Below, one piece after another: positions 51,891-61,623 of a DNA stretch of 64,000 bases. The notes beneath the pieces were generated by a model. The model was not told the DNA's origin. It saw only the letters and a program-made list of their open reading frames with translations, and did not search any database. The position numbers and the translations under genes were made by a program. This DNA is from Pedobacter jejuensis (GTDB lineage Bacteria; Bacteroidota; Bacteroidia; Sphingobacteriales; Sphingobacteriaceae), in assembly GCF_003725795.1 (NCBI RefSeq), contig NZ_RBEE01000023.1, forward strand, positions 372,001 through 436,000, read 5' to 3'. Positions within the stretch are counted from its first letter, which is position 1; the number at the start of each line of letters is the position of its first letter.

Positions 51891-53864
51891 ATGAAGAAAA
51901 TCTTCTTGCTCTTACCTCTCCTATTTACTTTTCTATTTGTTAGCGCACAAAATTTTCCTTTTGGTGCAATAACCTATGATGATCAAAACTTTGATAGAAA
52001 TAAACTTGATAGCAATGCGAATGCCATCGTATTGAAAGAATTTGGAACATCAACCATTCAAATTAGCGATAAAACATCAGGAACTGAGTTGATTTTTGAG
52101 TATCATGTTAAGATTAAAATCTATAATAAAGAAGGTTATGATCAGGCAAATATTGTTATCCCGACTTATAAAAATGGCACCAGGGAAGAATATATAAATA
52201 CCATAAAAGCTTCAACATTTAATTATGAGAATGGGCATTTCGTAGAATCTATTATGGATAAGAAATCGATATTTACCGAAAACAAAGGCAGATATACGGT
52301 TTTAACAAAATTTACTTTACCCAATATTAAAGATGGTTCGATTATAGAATATAGCTATCGATTAGAATCGCCTTTACTATTTAACTACAAAACCTGGGCC
52401 TTTCAAAGCGATATTCCTAAAGTGTACAGCGAATATTTAGCATTTATTCCGGCCATTTATAATTACAATGTATCACTCCGTGGATTTATAAAACTTAGCG
52501 ATACCAAAAGTGAACTTTCTAGAGAATGTATGCGCATAAATGGTGTGCCGATTGATTGTTCTAAAATTTGGTATGTGATGAAGAATGTACCTGCATTTGT
52601 AGAAGAAGATTATATGACTGCTGCAAGCAATTATAAATCGGCAATTTATTTCGAACTATCCGACTGGGAAATGCCAGATGGACGAAAGCAAAGCTATACC
52701 AAATCGTGGAAAGATGTTGATTATGAGCTTACAACCGATAAATCTATCGGCGGACAAATGAAGCGTAAAGACATTTTTAAAGATGTTATTCCATCAATTA
52801 CCAAGGATGCAAATGATGATTTAAGCAAAGCAAAAGCAATTTTTAATTACATTAAAAAACAAATGAAATGGAATAATGGCTATGGAATAAGCAGTGAAGA
52901 TAATATCAAAAAATCATTAGATACGCACTCTGGAACGGTAGCCGATATTAACTTAGGATTAATTGCAGCACTTTCTGCGGCGAATTTAGATGCAGAAGCC
53001 GTCATAATCTCGACCAGAGAAAATGGAATTGTAAATAAGTTGTATCCAGTTATAAGTGATTTTAACTATTTAATTGCAAAAGTAAATATTGCTGATAAAA
53101 GCTACCTTTTAGATGCTACAGAACCGTTATTACCTTTTGGACTATTGCCTCTTAGGTGCATAAACGACCAGGGAAGAGTTTTAAATCTTAAAAAACCATC
53201 TTATTGGATGGATATAACTGCAGCCCAAAAAGCATCTACAAGTTATATTGTGGATGTTCAAATGGAGGTTGATGGCAAGGTTAAAGGCACCATAACTACG
53301 CATAGCTTTGGATATGCTGCATTTAATAAGCGCCAAGAAATTAAAAAATTCAGTTCGCCTGATGAGTATGTAGAAAAACTAGATGAACGCCTACCGAAAC
53401 TTCAGATTTTAAACCACGAAATAAAAAATATCGATAGCGTTGAAAACATTTTGACCGAAATTTATGAAGTTGAGTTCTCTAAAATGGCTGATGCAAGTAA
53501 AGACGAATTTTATTTCAATACCTTTTTTATAAATCCAGTAGCAAAAAACCCTTTTAATTTAAACGAAAGAACCTATCCGGTTGATTTAGGTTCCGCTTCT
53601 GAAGAACGAATTAGCATTAGGCTTGCTTTGCCAGGAAAATATGATATGGTAGAAAAATCTCAAGACCTAGCTATTGGCTTGCCTAATGCCGGTGGAAGAT
53701 ATTTGGTAAAAACATCTATAGAAGATAATGTGATAAGTTTTAATCAAATTCTGCAGTTTAATAAAGCTATTTATCAAGCAGATGAATATCCATATTTGAA
53801 AGAATTTTACAGCAAGATCATTCAAAATCAGAAGTTTGATATACTATTAAAAAAAGTTAAGTAA
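51891..53864 (+). CDS. Secreted DUF3857/transglutaminase-like protein, probably inactive
   Basis: A 657-residue exported protein with a signal peptide (KKIFLLLPLLFTFLFVSAQ). A DUF3857 domain (about 45-220, with the IIEYSYRLESPLL block) is followed by a transglutaminase-like core (about 290-420). In the core the catalytic Cys position reads Val350 (SGTVADINL), the His position reads Tyr393 (FNYLIAKV) and the Asp is kept (D408 in YLLDATEPLLPFG), so peptide-bond chemistry is unlikely. A beta-rich C-terminal part follows. It overlaps the next paralogue by one base. The role is unknown; binding or scaffolding is inferred. Confidence 0.82.
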   Translation: MKKIFLLLPLLFTFLFVSAQNFPFGAITYDDQNFDRNKLDSNANAIVLKEFGTSTIQISDKTSGTELIFEYHVKIKIYNKEGYDQANIVIPTYKNGTREEYINTIKASTFNYENGHFVESIMDKKSIFTENKGRYTVLTKFTLPNIKDGSIIEYSYRLESPLLFNYKTWAFQSDIPKVYSEYLAFIPAIYNYNVSLRGFIKLSDTKSELSRECMRINGVPIDCSKIWYVMKNVPAFVEEDYMTAASNYKSAIYFELSDWEMPDGRKQSYTKSWKDVDYELTTDKSIGGQMKRKDIFKDVIPSITKDANDDLSKAKAIFNYIKKQMKWNNGYGISSEDNIKKSLDTHSGTVADINLGLIAALSAANLDAEAVIISTRENGIVNKLYPVISDFNYLIAKVNIADKSYLLDATEPLLPFGLLPLRCINDQGRVLNLKKPSYWMDITAAQKASTSYIVDVQMEVDGKVKGTITTHSFGYAAFNKRQEIKKFSSPDEYVEKLDERLPKLQILNHEIKNIDSVENILTEIYEVEFSKMADASKDEFYFNTFFINPVAKNPFNLNERTYPVDLGSASEERISIRLALPGKYDMVEKSQDLAIGLPNAGGRYLVKTSIEDNVISFNQILQFNKAIYQADEYPYLKEFYSKIIQNQKFDILLKKVK

Positions 53865-55771
53865 TGCTGAAATTGATTTGCTCTATCTCGTTGATAATTT
53901 GGTCATTATTTGCCTGCGCACAGGATAACTATGATGTAGATTTGATACCATCCAATTTAAAAAATCGTGCAAACGCAATTGTTCGAAACGAAGAAAAGGT
54001 TGTAGACATGCGTTCTACAGATAACGTAATGCTATCGGTAAAGAAAGCCATAACTGTAATAAACAAAAACGGAGAAGACGAAGCAAGGTTGGTTTTGTTT
54101 TATGATAAAAACACATCTATAAAAGGAATAAAAGGTGAAGTTTACAATGCTGCGGGTATTTTAACAAAAAAATTTACCCAAAGTAATTTCAGTGATGAAA
54201 GCGCTGCAGATGGGTTTTCGCTTTTTGTAGATAGTAGGGTTAAACATTTCCTACCAAACGAAAATATTTATCCTTTCACTATCGTTTACAACTATGAAAT
54301 AAGATTTAAACAAAACCTAATCATTCCAAATTGGGTGCCAAAAACAGCCGATGATGTTGCTGTGGAAAAAAGCAGTTATACATTTATTTGCAAACCAACT
54401 GATGAACTCAGAATCAAAACTCAAAGTTATGCTGGCCAGCCAGAAGAAGTAATTAATGATAAACAGAAATCACTTTATTGGAAAGTCAATAATTTGCCTG
54501 CTGTTAAATCCGAACCATATCGTCCGAATGCAGAAACTTATCAAACAAGTATTAAAATTGCGCCAAAACAATTTGATTATTACAACCATAAGGGAAGTTA
54601 TACCAACTGGAATCAATTGGGTAAGTGGGTTTATGATGATTTACTTAAAGGGCGTTCCGCGCTATCGCCATCAACAATAGCAACGATAAATGAATTGGTT
54701 AAGAATGAAACCAACGATAAAGCAAAAGCACAAAAAATATACGAGTTTATGCAAAATAAAACCCGTTACATAAGTGTGCAAATTGGTATTGGTGGTTTCC
54801 AACCGGTTGCCGCTGCTGATGTTGACAGACTTGGTTACGGAGATTGCAAGGCATTGGTAAATTATATGCAAAGCCTTTTGAATGTAGTTGGTATTGAATC
54901 TTACTATTGCGTTGTAGAAGCTGGGAATGAAAAAATTAGCCTCGACCCTACTTTCGCAAGCATGGTGCAAGGCAATCATATAATTTTATGTATGCCGTTA
55001 AAAGGAGATACAACTTGGTTAGAATGTACCAACCAGAAAATACCGTTCGGCTTTTTAGGTGATTTTACTGATGATAGAATTGTATTAGCTTGTACATCAG
55101 AGGGTGGGAAATTATTAAAAACTCCAAAACTGGAAGCCCAAAACAATCGTCAGATACGGTATGCAGATTTAACAGTGCTTTCAAATGGCAATGTAAAAGG
55201 AAAAATTAAAACAGTTTATACTGGCGCTCAATACAATAACATGAATGATGTTGTAGGGAAACCTTTTGTAGAACAGCAAAAACTTTTAAGCCGTGTTTAC
55301 AATATTGATAATATAGTTTTCAGTGCAGTGAATTACGTCCAAAAGAAAGATGCATTTCCCGAAACCGAAGAAAATATTACTATTTTTTCAAGAAATTATG
55401 CAGCTGTGAATAATGATAAAATGCTTTTACAACTTAATGCTTTCAATGTGAAAAGTAGTATTTCAGAAGTGAAAAACAGAATTCAACCCGTGTATATTAA
55501 CCGAGGTTTTACGGATATAGACACTATAGTTTACAATTTGCCAACGGAATTATTAACGGATAAGCTAGCTGAAAACGATAAAGCTTTTAAAAATCAGTTT
55601 GGCGAATATATTTCAAAATCAACTCTAAGTGGAAATAAGTTAACGTACTATAGAAAACTTGTTGTAAATGATGGCACTTTCCCGGCTGAGGATTATGCAG
55701 CATTTTCTAAATTTATTAATGACGTAAATTCTGCAGACCAGAACAAAGTGATACTTAGCTTAAAAAAATAA
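53864..55771 (+). CDS. Secreted DUF3857/transglutaminase-like protein, possibly active
   Basis: A 635-residue paralogue of the preceding protein, with a signal peptide (KLICSISLIIWSLFACAQ) and a DUF3857 domain (about 25-210). Its transglutaminase core has Cys328 in LGYGDCKALVNYM and His372 in GNHIILCMPL, with Glu387 (WLECTN) where the usual third residue is Asp. It is translationally coupled to the first gene (TAATG). The pair could form a complex of one active and one inactive subunit (inference). A small minus-strand gene overlaps its last 17 bases. Confidence 0.83.
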   Translation: MLKLICSISLIIWSLFACAQDNYDVDLIPSNLKNRANAIVRNEEKVVDMRSTDNVMLSVKKAITVINKNGEDEARLVLFYDKNTSIKGIKGEVYNAAGILTKKFTQSNFSDESAADGFSLFVDSRVKHFLPNENIYPFTIVYNYEIRFKQNLIIPNWVPKTADDVAVEKSSYTFICKPTDELRIKTQSYAGQPEEVINDKQKSLYWKVNNLPAVKSEPYRPNAETYQTSIKIAPKQFDYYNHKGSYTNWNQLGKWVYDDLLKGRSALSPSTIATINELVKNETNDKAKAQKIYEFMQNKTRYISVQIGIGGFQPVAAADVDRLGYGDCKALVNYMQSLLNVVGIESYYCVVEAGNEKISLDPTFASMVQGNHIILCMPLKGDTTWLECTNQKIPFGFLGDFTDDRIVLACTSEGGKLLKTPKLEAQNNRQIRYADLTVLSNGNVKGKIKTVYTGAQYNNMNDVVGKPFVEQQKLLSRVYNIDNIVFSAVNYVQKKDAFPETEENITIFSRNYAAVNNDKMLLQLNAFNVKSSISEVKNRIQPVYINRGFTDIDTIVYNLPTELLTDKLAENDKAFKNQFGEYISKSTLSGNKLTYYRKLVVNDGTFPAEDYAAFSKFINDVNSADQNKVILSLKK

Positions 55772-55877
55772 TTCCGAGCGTTATTCCAATTATCATAATT
55801 AAATACATCAATATTTCTGTTGATGCAAAGCGCTTGTATTTGGTCCAAAACGAATAATCTTTATCCTGGTTAGGCAT
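55755..55877 (-). CDS. Tiny membrane protein, 40 residues
   Basis: A 40-codon frame, MPNQDKDYSFWTKYKRFAST at its start, with a polar aromatic N-terminus and one hydrophobic C-terminal helix (about 22-39, EILMYLIMIIGITLGIIFLS cut to its family-like core). A minus-strand TACTTTTG box lies 16 bases before its ATG. It overlaps the preceding convergent gene by 17 bases. No family recognised, but the clean amphipathic layout and a full-consensus -7 box support a real gene. Confidence 0.5.
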   Translation of the reverse strand: MPNQDKDYSFWTKYKRFASTEILMYLIMIIGITLGIIFLS

Positions 55878-55893
55878 ATTGTAATTTGAACTG

Positions 55894-55901
55894 CAAAAGT
55901 A
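55894..55901 (-). promoter_or_regulatory. -7 box of the 40-residue gene
   Basis: TACTTTTG on the minus strand, 16 bases before the ATG at 55877; same word as upstream of ribD, prmC and purK. No -33 TTG at standard spacing. Confidence 0.4.
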
Positions 55902-55916
55902 GCCTTTTAAACTGAC

Positions 55917-57365
55917 TTATTTTTGGGGCTTAAAGGTTGTAATCTGTTTTGCCATTCCCCTAAATAACACAATGTGGAAAGGCCACATGGCGTACCAATA
56001 CATTCTGCCCCATAAACCTTTCGGTCTGAATGTGGCAATTTGCGATAAAAATGCTTTGCCATGTAATTCTACCAATTTCAGTTCCAACCAGGCTTCTCCC
56101 GGAACCTTCATTTCTGCAAACAAAAGCAGCCTTTTATTTTTTTTATCAGCCAAAAGCACCCTCCAAAAATCCAATACATCTCCAGCCTGAATATCAACAT
56201 TGCTGGTTCTGCCCCTTCTGGTTCCAACGCCGCCAAACATTTTATCTAATAAACCTCTAAATTGCCAAAGCCAATCCATATAGTACCAACCTCTACTGCC
56301 GCCGATACTCCAAATGTTGTCAAAAACTTCTTCTGCTTTACGTTCAAAAGGCATTTTTACTTTATATTCTAATGTTCCATTTTGCGGAACTTTTATCTGA
56401 TCCATAAAATTTGTGTCCAAATAGCCACGATTTAATGCATCTTTCCAACTTGAAACAATAGAATTTTGGTCAATTTTTTCAAAAGCCAAATGCAGCGATT
56501 CTGCATAGGTCAAACACTCACGAGGAACAACATCATGTATTCTATCATCTTTACACACCACCTCATTTTTCATGCTATCAACCAAACTTCTTGCTAACGA
56601 ATACGGAACAGGTGTAATCATGTTTAGCCATAAAGATGATAGCCTTGGCGTTAAAACAGGAACTGTAAAAATCCAACGCTTTAAACCACGTTCTTTGGCA
56701 TAGCCCATCATCATTTCCCGATAGGTTAAAACATCAGGACCACCGATATCAAAAGTTTGGTTGTATGCTTTTTCATTGTGTAAAACGCCTTGTAAATAAG
56801 CAAGTACATCACGAATTCCAATTGGTTGGCATTTGGTTTTGACCCATTTTGGTGTTACCATAACAGGTATTTTCTCCGTTAAATCTCTAATAATTTCGAA
56901 AGATGCACTACCCGAACCTATTATTATAGCTGCCCTTAAAATGGTGCAGGCAATTTTCGACGCTTTCAATTGCTCCTCCACCGCCAAACGAGAGCCTAAA
57001 TGTTTTGATAAATGTTCATCATTTGCTATGCCTGTTAAATAAATAATCTGTTTACAGTTGGTACGTTGTAGCGCTTTTGAGAAGTTTTCGGCAGATTTCT
57101 TCTCCATATCATCAAATTCTGACCCATGTGACGACATTGAATGAACAAGATAGTAGGCAGCATCAATATCCGAAGGGATTTCCTTGAGGCTTTCTGCATC
57201 TAATAAGTCTCCGGTAATAATTGTAACCTGCTCACTTAAATCAGATTGATTAATAAATCTTCTTTTATCGCGAACCATGCAAACAATTTCGTGGTTTTCT
57301 TCTAAAAGTAATGGCAACAATCGTGTACCGATATAACCATTGGCTCCAGTTAATAATACTTTCAT
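55917..57365 (-). CDS. SDR-type NAD(P)-binding protein with DUF2867 domain
   Basis: A 482-residue protein. The N-terminal atypical short-chain dehydrogenase domain (about 1-290) has the NAD loop MKVLLTGANGYIGTRLLPLL and AAYYLVHSMSSHGSEFDDME, as in the YesF/NmrA-like group. The C-terminal DUF2867 domain (about 320-480) contains VFDNIWSIGGSRGWYYMDWLW and ends MAKQITTFKPQK. It is soluble with a weak hydrophobic segment near WGRMYWYAMWPFHIVLF. The substrate is unknown; similar proteins are annotated as epimerase-like only. Confidence 0.85.
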   Translation of the reverse strand: MKVLLTGANGYIGTRLLPLLLEENHEIVCMVRDKRRFINQSDLSEQVTIITGDLLDAESLKEIPSDIDAAYYLVHSMSSHGSEFDDMEKKSAENFSKALQRTNCKQIIYLTGIANDEHLSKHLGSRLAVEEQLKASKIACTILRAAIIIGSGSASFEIIRDLTEKIPVMVTPKWVKTKCQPIGIRDVLAYLQGVLHNEKAYNQTFDIGGPDVLTYREMMMGYAKERGLKRWIFTVPVLTPRLSSLWLNMITPVPYSLARSLVDSMKNEVVCKDDRIHDVVPRECLTYAESLHLAFEKIDQNSIVSSWKDALNRGYLDTNFMDQIKVPQNGTLEYKVKMPFERKAEEVFDNIWSIGGSRGWYYMDWLWQFRGLLDKMFGGVGTRRGRTSNVDIQAGDVLDFWRVLLADKKNKRLLLFAEMKVPGEAWLELKLVELHGKAFLSQIATFRPKGLWGRMYWYAMWPFHIVLFRGMAKQITTFKPQK

Positions 57366-57579
57366 TTTTAATGATATTGATAGTAACAGATATGTGTTGT
57401 GCTTTGTTGTAAGTTAAGCGTAAATGATTTATTATCAATACTTCAGAAAGCTATAAAAGTCAGCAAAAGTGTCATATTACTGTAAAGGGATATGCTAATA
57501 ATTGCTATGTAACCGCCACGTTACAATAAAAATCATATTTGAGCGTAGATATTCTTGATATTGAAACAAACATCCCTGA

Positions 57580-58371
57580 ATGAAGAAAAATATAATGGGC
57601 TTTGTTATGACCTTAATACTAGGAATTAGCATAGTTGGAACGGGCTTTAAAGCGGTGGAGCATCCACAAAAAAACCAAACATTTTTTATTAAAAATAATT
57701 CTGATACTGATAGTTTGTACACACAGTATTTATCAGAAATTTATCACAGCATTCACTTAGATTCTGTAGGATTAAGTTTCAATGTTTTTGAGAAAGCATT
57801 AACTGGTTACTACAACATTAAATCTCAAGGATTGTTAAATACAAAATCTATATTAACAATTGCCGATTTTGACCAGGAAAGCACCAAAAAGCGACTTTAC
57901 ATTATCGATTTAAATAAAAAAGAATTGATTTTGAATACTTGGGTTGCACACGGACAAAATAGTGGTGGCGATAAGCCAGATTACTTCTCTAATGCTGTAA
58001 ATTCGAACACCAGCAGTTTGGGTTTCTATTTAACCGGCGAAGTTTATTTCGGTAAACATGGTCGCTCTTTAAAATTGGATGGAATGGATTTTGGCTTTAA
58101 TAATAATGCCCGCGAACGTGCTATCGTGGTGCATGGTGCAGATTATGTATGCCAAAACAGTATAAACCAATTGGGCAGATTAGGTAGAAGTCAGGGTTGC
58201 CCTGCAGTTGCAACTAAACTTGCAAATACCGTTATTAATGCAATTGCTGATAAGACAATTTTATTTATCAATAGCACTGCTCAACCTTATACTTCGCAAT
58301 ATTTAAACGAAACATTGGCCGCCGGCATTGCGCTAAATCAGAACCAGTTTTTTGCTTCTAATTTTAATTGA
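57580..58371 (+). CDS. Murein L,D-transpeptidase catalytic domain family protein
   Basis: An exported protein of 263 residues with a signal peptide or anchor (about 5-27). The core carries the YkuD-like catalytic motif with the nucleophile cysteine in GRLGRSQGCPAVATKLAN, and the histidine in AIVVHGADYVCQNS. FLTGEVYFGKHG-type segments (LGFYLTGEVYFGKHGRSLKL) match the PF13645-type family. It probably rearranges or anchors peptidoglycan cross-links; activity is inferred. It is a single gene divergent from the SDR gene. Confidence 0.86.
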   Translation: MKKNIMGFVMTLILGISIVGTGFKAVEHPQKNQTFFIKNNSDTDSLYTQYLSEIYHSIHLDSVGLSFNVFEKALTGYYNIKSQGLLNTKSILTIADFDQESTKKRLYIIDLNKKELILNTWVAHGQNSGGDKPDYFSNAVNSNTSSLGFYLTGEVYFGKHGRSLKLDGMDFGFNNNARERAIVVHGADYVCQNSINQLGRLGRSQGCPAVATKLANTVINAIADKTILFINSTAQPYTSQYLNETLAAGIALNQNQFFASNFN

Positions 58372-58481
58372 TTGGATTAAACGCAGGTTTGAACGTTTTT
58401 GAAATAGGCATTGATTAAAGAAATCGTTGTTTACGTTTTTATTGATTTGGAAATGAGTGCTTCGGTAATACTTGGGGAGTT

Positions 58482-58542
58482 GTAGTCCTGCTGTACCTCC
58501 AAGCCCGATGAAAAATCGGGGCTTTCCGTCCCATCAGGTTTA
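58482..58542 (-). repeat. Dispersed repeat with inverted arms, copy 2
   Basis: Minus-strand order TAAACCTGATGGG (58542-58530), AGCCCCGAT (58523-58515), loop, ATCGGGCTT (58509-58501) and AGCAGGACT (58492-58484), the same order as in copy 1 at 34753. Here the AGCCCCGAT/ATCGGGCTT stem has a loop of only five bases, and there is no second pairing arm for TAAACCTG. Confidence 0.55.
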
Positions 58543-58613
58543 GAAATTAAGTTCGATGCTCTTGGGAAAATCATTAGAGATTAGAAAATTTTTCATGATT
58601 TACGAATGCTATT

Positions 58614-59054
58614 TTAGACTTTTAGGTTTCTCTTTCCTATATTGTTGGGAAATATCCATAAAGTTAAATTAACAAAGCGTCCAACAAAATCCCAAAGCCA
58701 TCTATTGCTATCTAAATGTTTCTCTCCGCAATCGATTATTTCAGCTCGTTTGATGCCTTTTTGAACAAGCTTTTTTATCCACGATATATTGATGTGCTTC
58801 TTTATTAACAGCCCAATATAATCGCTAAAGATATGAGCCCAAATTTCTACAACGAATGATTTGTTGTTAATATCTAATGATTTACCAAAGACTTCTGTAT
58901 AATCAGCCTTTATGGTTTCGACAAGCTTAAATGTTCTTAATTTAACTTCTTCGTTTAAATAATTCCATAGATTTTTATCGCTATACAAACGCACAATACC
59001 TTTATCAAGGCTAACTTTAATTTCGAAGTTTTCTAAATTGTAAATCTTATCCAT
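58614..59054 (-). CDS. Hypothetical protein, 146 residues
   Basis: Starts MDKIYNLENFEIKVS; an ATG 24 codons upstream exists but the intervening residues (KITFTQLICLTNINYQ) do not look like a signal or conserved start. The protein is soluble, mixed alpha-beta, with SFVVEIWAHIFSDYIGLLIK and a C-terminal part RWLWDFVGRFVNLTLWIFPN that is rich in aromatic residues. I do not recognise a family. It lies alone between a repeat and topB, on the opposite strand. Confidence 0.55.
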   Translation of the reverse strand: MDKIYNLENFEIKVSLDKGIVRLYSDKNLWNYLNEEVKLRTFKLVETIKADYTEVFGKSLDINNKSFVVEIWAHIFSDYIGLLIKKHINISWIKKLVQKGIKRAEIIDCGEKHLDSNRWLWDFVGRFVNLTLWIFPNNIGKRNLKV

Positions 59055-59217
59055 TTGATAATTAATGTTTGTTAGACAAATAAGTTGTGTAAATGTTATT
59101 TTCCGATGTGAATTTTTATACAACAATGTAATCCCTCTGGAATTTTTGTGAATAATTTTTTAAACGCTGCCCGAATAATTTTAATCATCTTTGAGGTCTT
59201 AAAAGCTAAACCTATTA

Positions 59218-61071
59218 ATGAAAATTGTTATTGCAGAAAAGCCATCTGTTGGTCGCGAACTTGCCAAAGTTTTTGGAGCAACCACCAGAAAAGACGGATA
59301 TATAGAAGGGAAAGGTTATTCTTTTACCTGGGCTTTCGGACATTTGCTACAACTTGCACCACCACAAGATTATGGTTTTATTGGCTGGCGAAAACAGCAT
59401 TTACCCATGTTGCCTGCTAAATTTAAACTCGCCATTAGAAAGATAAAAACGAAAGATGGTTTTGTTGAAGATCCTGCAGTTAGAAAGCAGCTCGATACCA
59501 TTAAAAAACTTTTTGATGAAGCTACGGAAATCATCGTAGCTACCGATGCGGGACGAGAGGGCGAATTAATCTTTAGGTATATTTATTACTATTTAAAATG
59601 TAAAAAGCCTTTTAAACGCCTTTGGATTTCATCGCAAACGGATGAAGCCATTAAAGATGGATTTAGGAATTTAAAACCAGGGACAGATTACGATACATTA
59701 TTTAATTCAGCACATTGCCGCTCAGAGTCTGATTGGCTGGTGGGGATGAATGCAACACAAGCACTTAGTATATCTGCAGGAAACAGAACTGTGCTATCGC
59801 TTGGTCGGGTGCAAACGCCTACCCTAGCCATGATATGTGCTCGCTTTTTGGAGATAAAGAATTTTGTACCACAAACGTATTTTCAAATTAGCATACAACT
59901 TATCAAGGATGAGCAAACCTTTAAAGCAGTTTCTGTAACAAATTACAAAGATAAAAGCGAAGTTGAGGGTATTTTTAAACTGGTAGAAGATGTAGCTTCC
60001 GGATTTCCAACGGGAGGAAATATCACGGCTGTTGAGGCCAAACCAAGAAAAGAACCACCACCACTTTTGCATGATTTAAGTTCGCTGCAACAAGAAGCTA
60101 ATAAGAAAAAAGGTTTTACTGCCGACCAAACTCTTAACTTACTTCAAAATTTGTACGAAAGTAAACTGGTTTCCTATCCGCGTACGGGTAGCCGTTATAT
60201 TGGCGATGATGTATTCGCTGGGATACCTGCTTTAATTGATAATTTTACCAACCATGCAGAATTTGGTAAACAAGCAAAATTTTTGCAAACTACAACTTTA
60301 AACAAGCGAAGTGTAAACGCCAAAAAGGTAACCGATCACCATGCCATTTTACCAACTGGAGAAGAAGCTTACGGATTAAGTGCTGATAAACAAGCGATTT
60401 ATGATATGGTTGTTGGTAGAATGCTCGAAGCATTTCACCAGGAATGTATCAAAGAAATCACCAAAATTACCATTTCCTCTGCTGCAACTTTTATGGCTAA
60501 TGGAACTGTTATTCGATCTGCCGGATGGCGCTCCGTTTTTAATGAGACAGAGGACGATAAGAAAGATGAAGACAATATATCATTGCCGAAAGTTGCTGTT
60601 GGCGAACAATTACCTATTGTTGAGAAAACACTTTTAGAGAAACAGACCAAGCCGAAACCAATGTATAATGAAGCTTCATTGCTTAAAGCTTTAGAAACAT
60701 CCGGTAAAGAAATTGAAGATGAAGAATTGCGTTACGCTATGAAAGACAGTGGTTTAGGTACACCTGCAACTCGAGCATCAATAATTGAAACCCTAATAAC
60801 TAGAGAATATATAATCCGTGAGAAGAGAAATCTTTTGCCAACAAATAAAGGCTTAGCCGTGTATGAGGTGGTTAAGGATAAGCAAATTGCACAGGCAGAA
60901 TTAACAGGACAATGGGAAAAACGTTTAGAGGAAATACGCTCTGGAGCTTCTGTAAAAGAATTTAAAGCAGAAATTATTGAATATACAAAAACCATTACAA
61001 GCGAATTGTTAATTGCTGGAACAGGAATATTAGGAAAATTGGAAGAAAGAAAACCCGAGAAGGTTAGCTAA
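59218..61071 (+). CDS. topB: DNA topoisomerase III (type IA)
   Basis: A 617-residue type IA topoisomerase that passes single strands of DNA and decatenates. The Toprim domain opens with MKIVIAEKPSVGRELAKVFG and has VATDAGREGELIFRYIYYY. The nucleophile Tyr320 is in LVSYPRTGSRYIGDD, and HHAILPTGEEA and GLGTPATRASIIETL are other family blocks. It lacks C-terminal zinc ribbons and is shorter than E. coli TopB, as in the plasmid/mobile-element-like or Bacteroidota core type; nothing next to it indicates an integrative element. It overlaps the convergent receiver gene by four bases. Confidence 0.93.
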   Translation: MKIVIAEKPSVGRELAKVFGATTRKDGYIEGKGYSFTWAFGHLLQLAPPQDYGFIGWRKQHLPMLPAKFKLAIRKIKTKDGFVEDPAVRKQLDTIKKLFDEATEIIVATDAGREGELIFRYIYYYLKCKKPFKRLWISSQTDEAIKDGFRNLKPGTDYDTLFNSAHCRSESDWLVGMNATQALSISAGNRTVLSLGRVQTPTLAMICARFLEIKNFVPQTYFQISIQLIKDEQTFKAVSVTNYKDKSEVEGIFKLVEDVASGFPTGGNITAVEAKPRKEPPPLLHDLSSLQQEANKKKGFTADQTLNLLQNLYESKLVSYPRTGSRYIGDDVFAGIPALIDNFTNHAEFGKQAKFLQTTTLNKRSVNAKKVTDHHAILPTGEEAYGLSADKQAIYDMVVGRMLEAFHQECIKEITKITISSAATFMANGTVIRSAGWRSVFNETEDDKKDEDNISLPKVAVGEQLPIVEKTLLEKQTKPKPMYNEASLLKALETSGKEIEDEELRYAMKDSGLGTPATRASIIETLITREYIIREKRNLLPTNKGLAVYEVVKDKQIAQAELTGQWEKRLEEIRSGASVKEFKAEIIEYTKTITSELLIAGTGILGKLEERKPEKVS

Positions 61072-61442
61072 AGCACGGTTTCGATAATTTCTTTGGTGCA
61101 AGTGTTCATGTTTTCGTTTTTTTGAATGAAGCCAATAGCACCAGCAGCTAAATATTCTGGTTCTAAAGTTTCTTTATCGTTCCCACTAAACATTACAATT
61201 TTTAATTCGGGATAAATGGCTTTTATATCTACAACCGTTTGTGGACTACTATCACCATTCGGCATATTAATGTCTAATAACAGTAAATCAAACCGCTCTT
61301 GGCTAAGGCATTCAAAGGTATCATCTAAATTAGTGGTTTGTTTTATGCTTGGATTATCTAAATACTTAATAAATAAACCCCTCATTACCAGTCGCATTAG
61401 CTCATTATCATCAGCAATTAAAATTTTAAGATTTTCTTTCAT
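61068..61442 (-). CDS. Stand-alone response regulator receiver domain
   Basis: A 124-residue single-domain receiver: acidic pair in ILIADDNELM (D11/D12), phosphoacceptor aspartate in LLLLDINMPNGDS (about D57), Ser/Thr switch in IVMFSGND and Lys in GFIQKNENM. It has no output domain, like CheY-type or phosphorelay proteins, but it resembles the receivers of NarL-type regulators. No kinase is nearby. Its stop overlaps topB tail to tail. Confidence 0.87.
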   Translation of the reverse strand: MKENLKILIADDNELMRLVMRGLFIKYLDNPSIKQTTNLDDTFECLSQERFDLLLLDINMPNGDSSPQTVVDIKAIYPELKIVMFSGNDKETLEPEYLAAGAIGFIQKNENMNTCTKEIIETVL

Positions 61443-61623
61443 TTAGGGTTTTGATTGATGAATTTTTATTGCATCATGCACTAATCTTCATAAAACATCA
61501 TATTAAATTTACCATTGTAAAATTGTACAAATCTAATAATCAATAAAATGAGCGGATGAGATGATAAACCAAAAATAATAAATTTATTCTTTTTTGGATA
61601 ATATTTTGCTCTTAGTTCAAATA

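Noticed and set aside
59218..61071. topB as marker of an integrative conjugative element
   Set aside because: No relaxase, tra genes or attachment repeats are visible around it.
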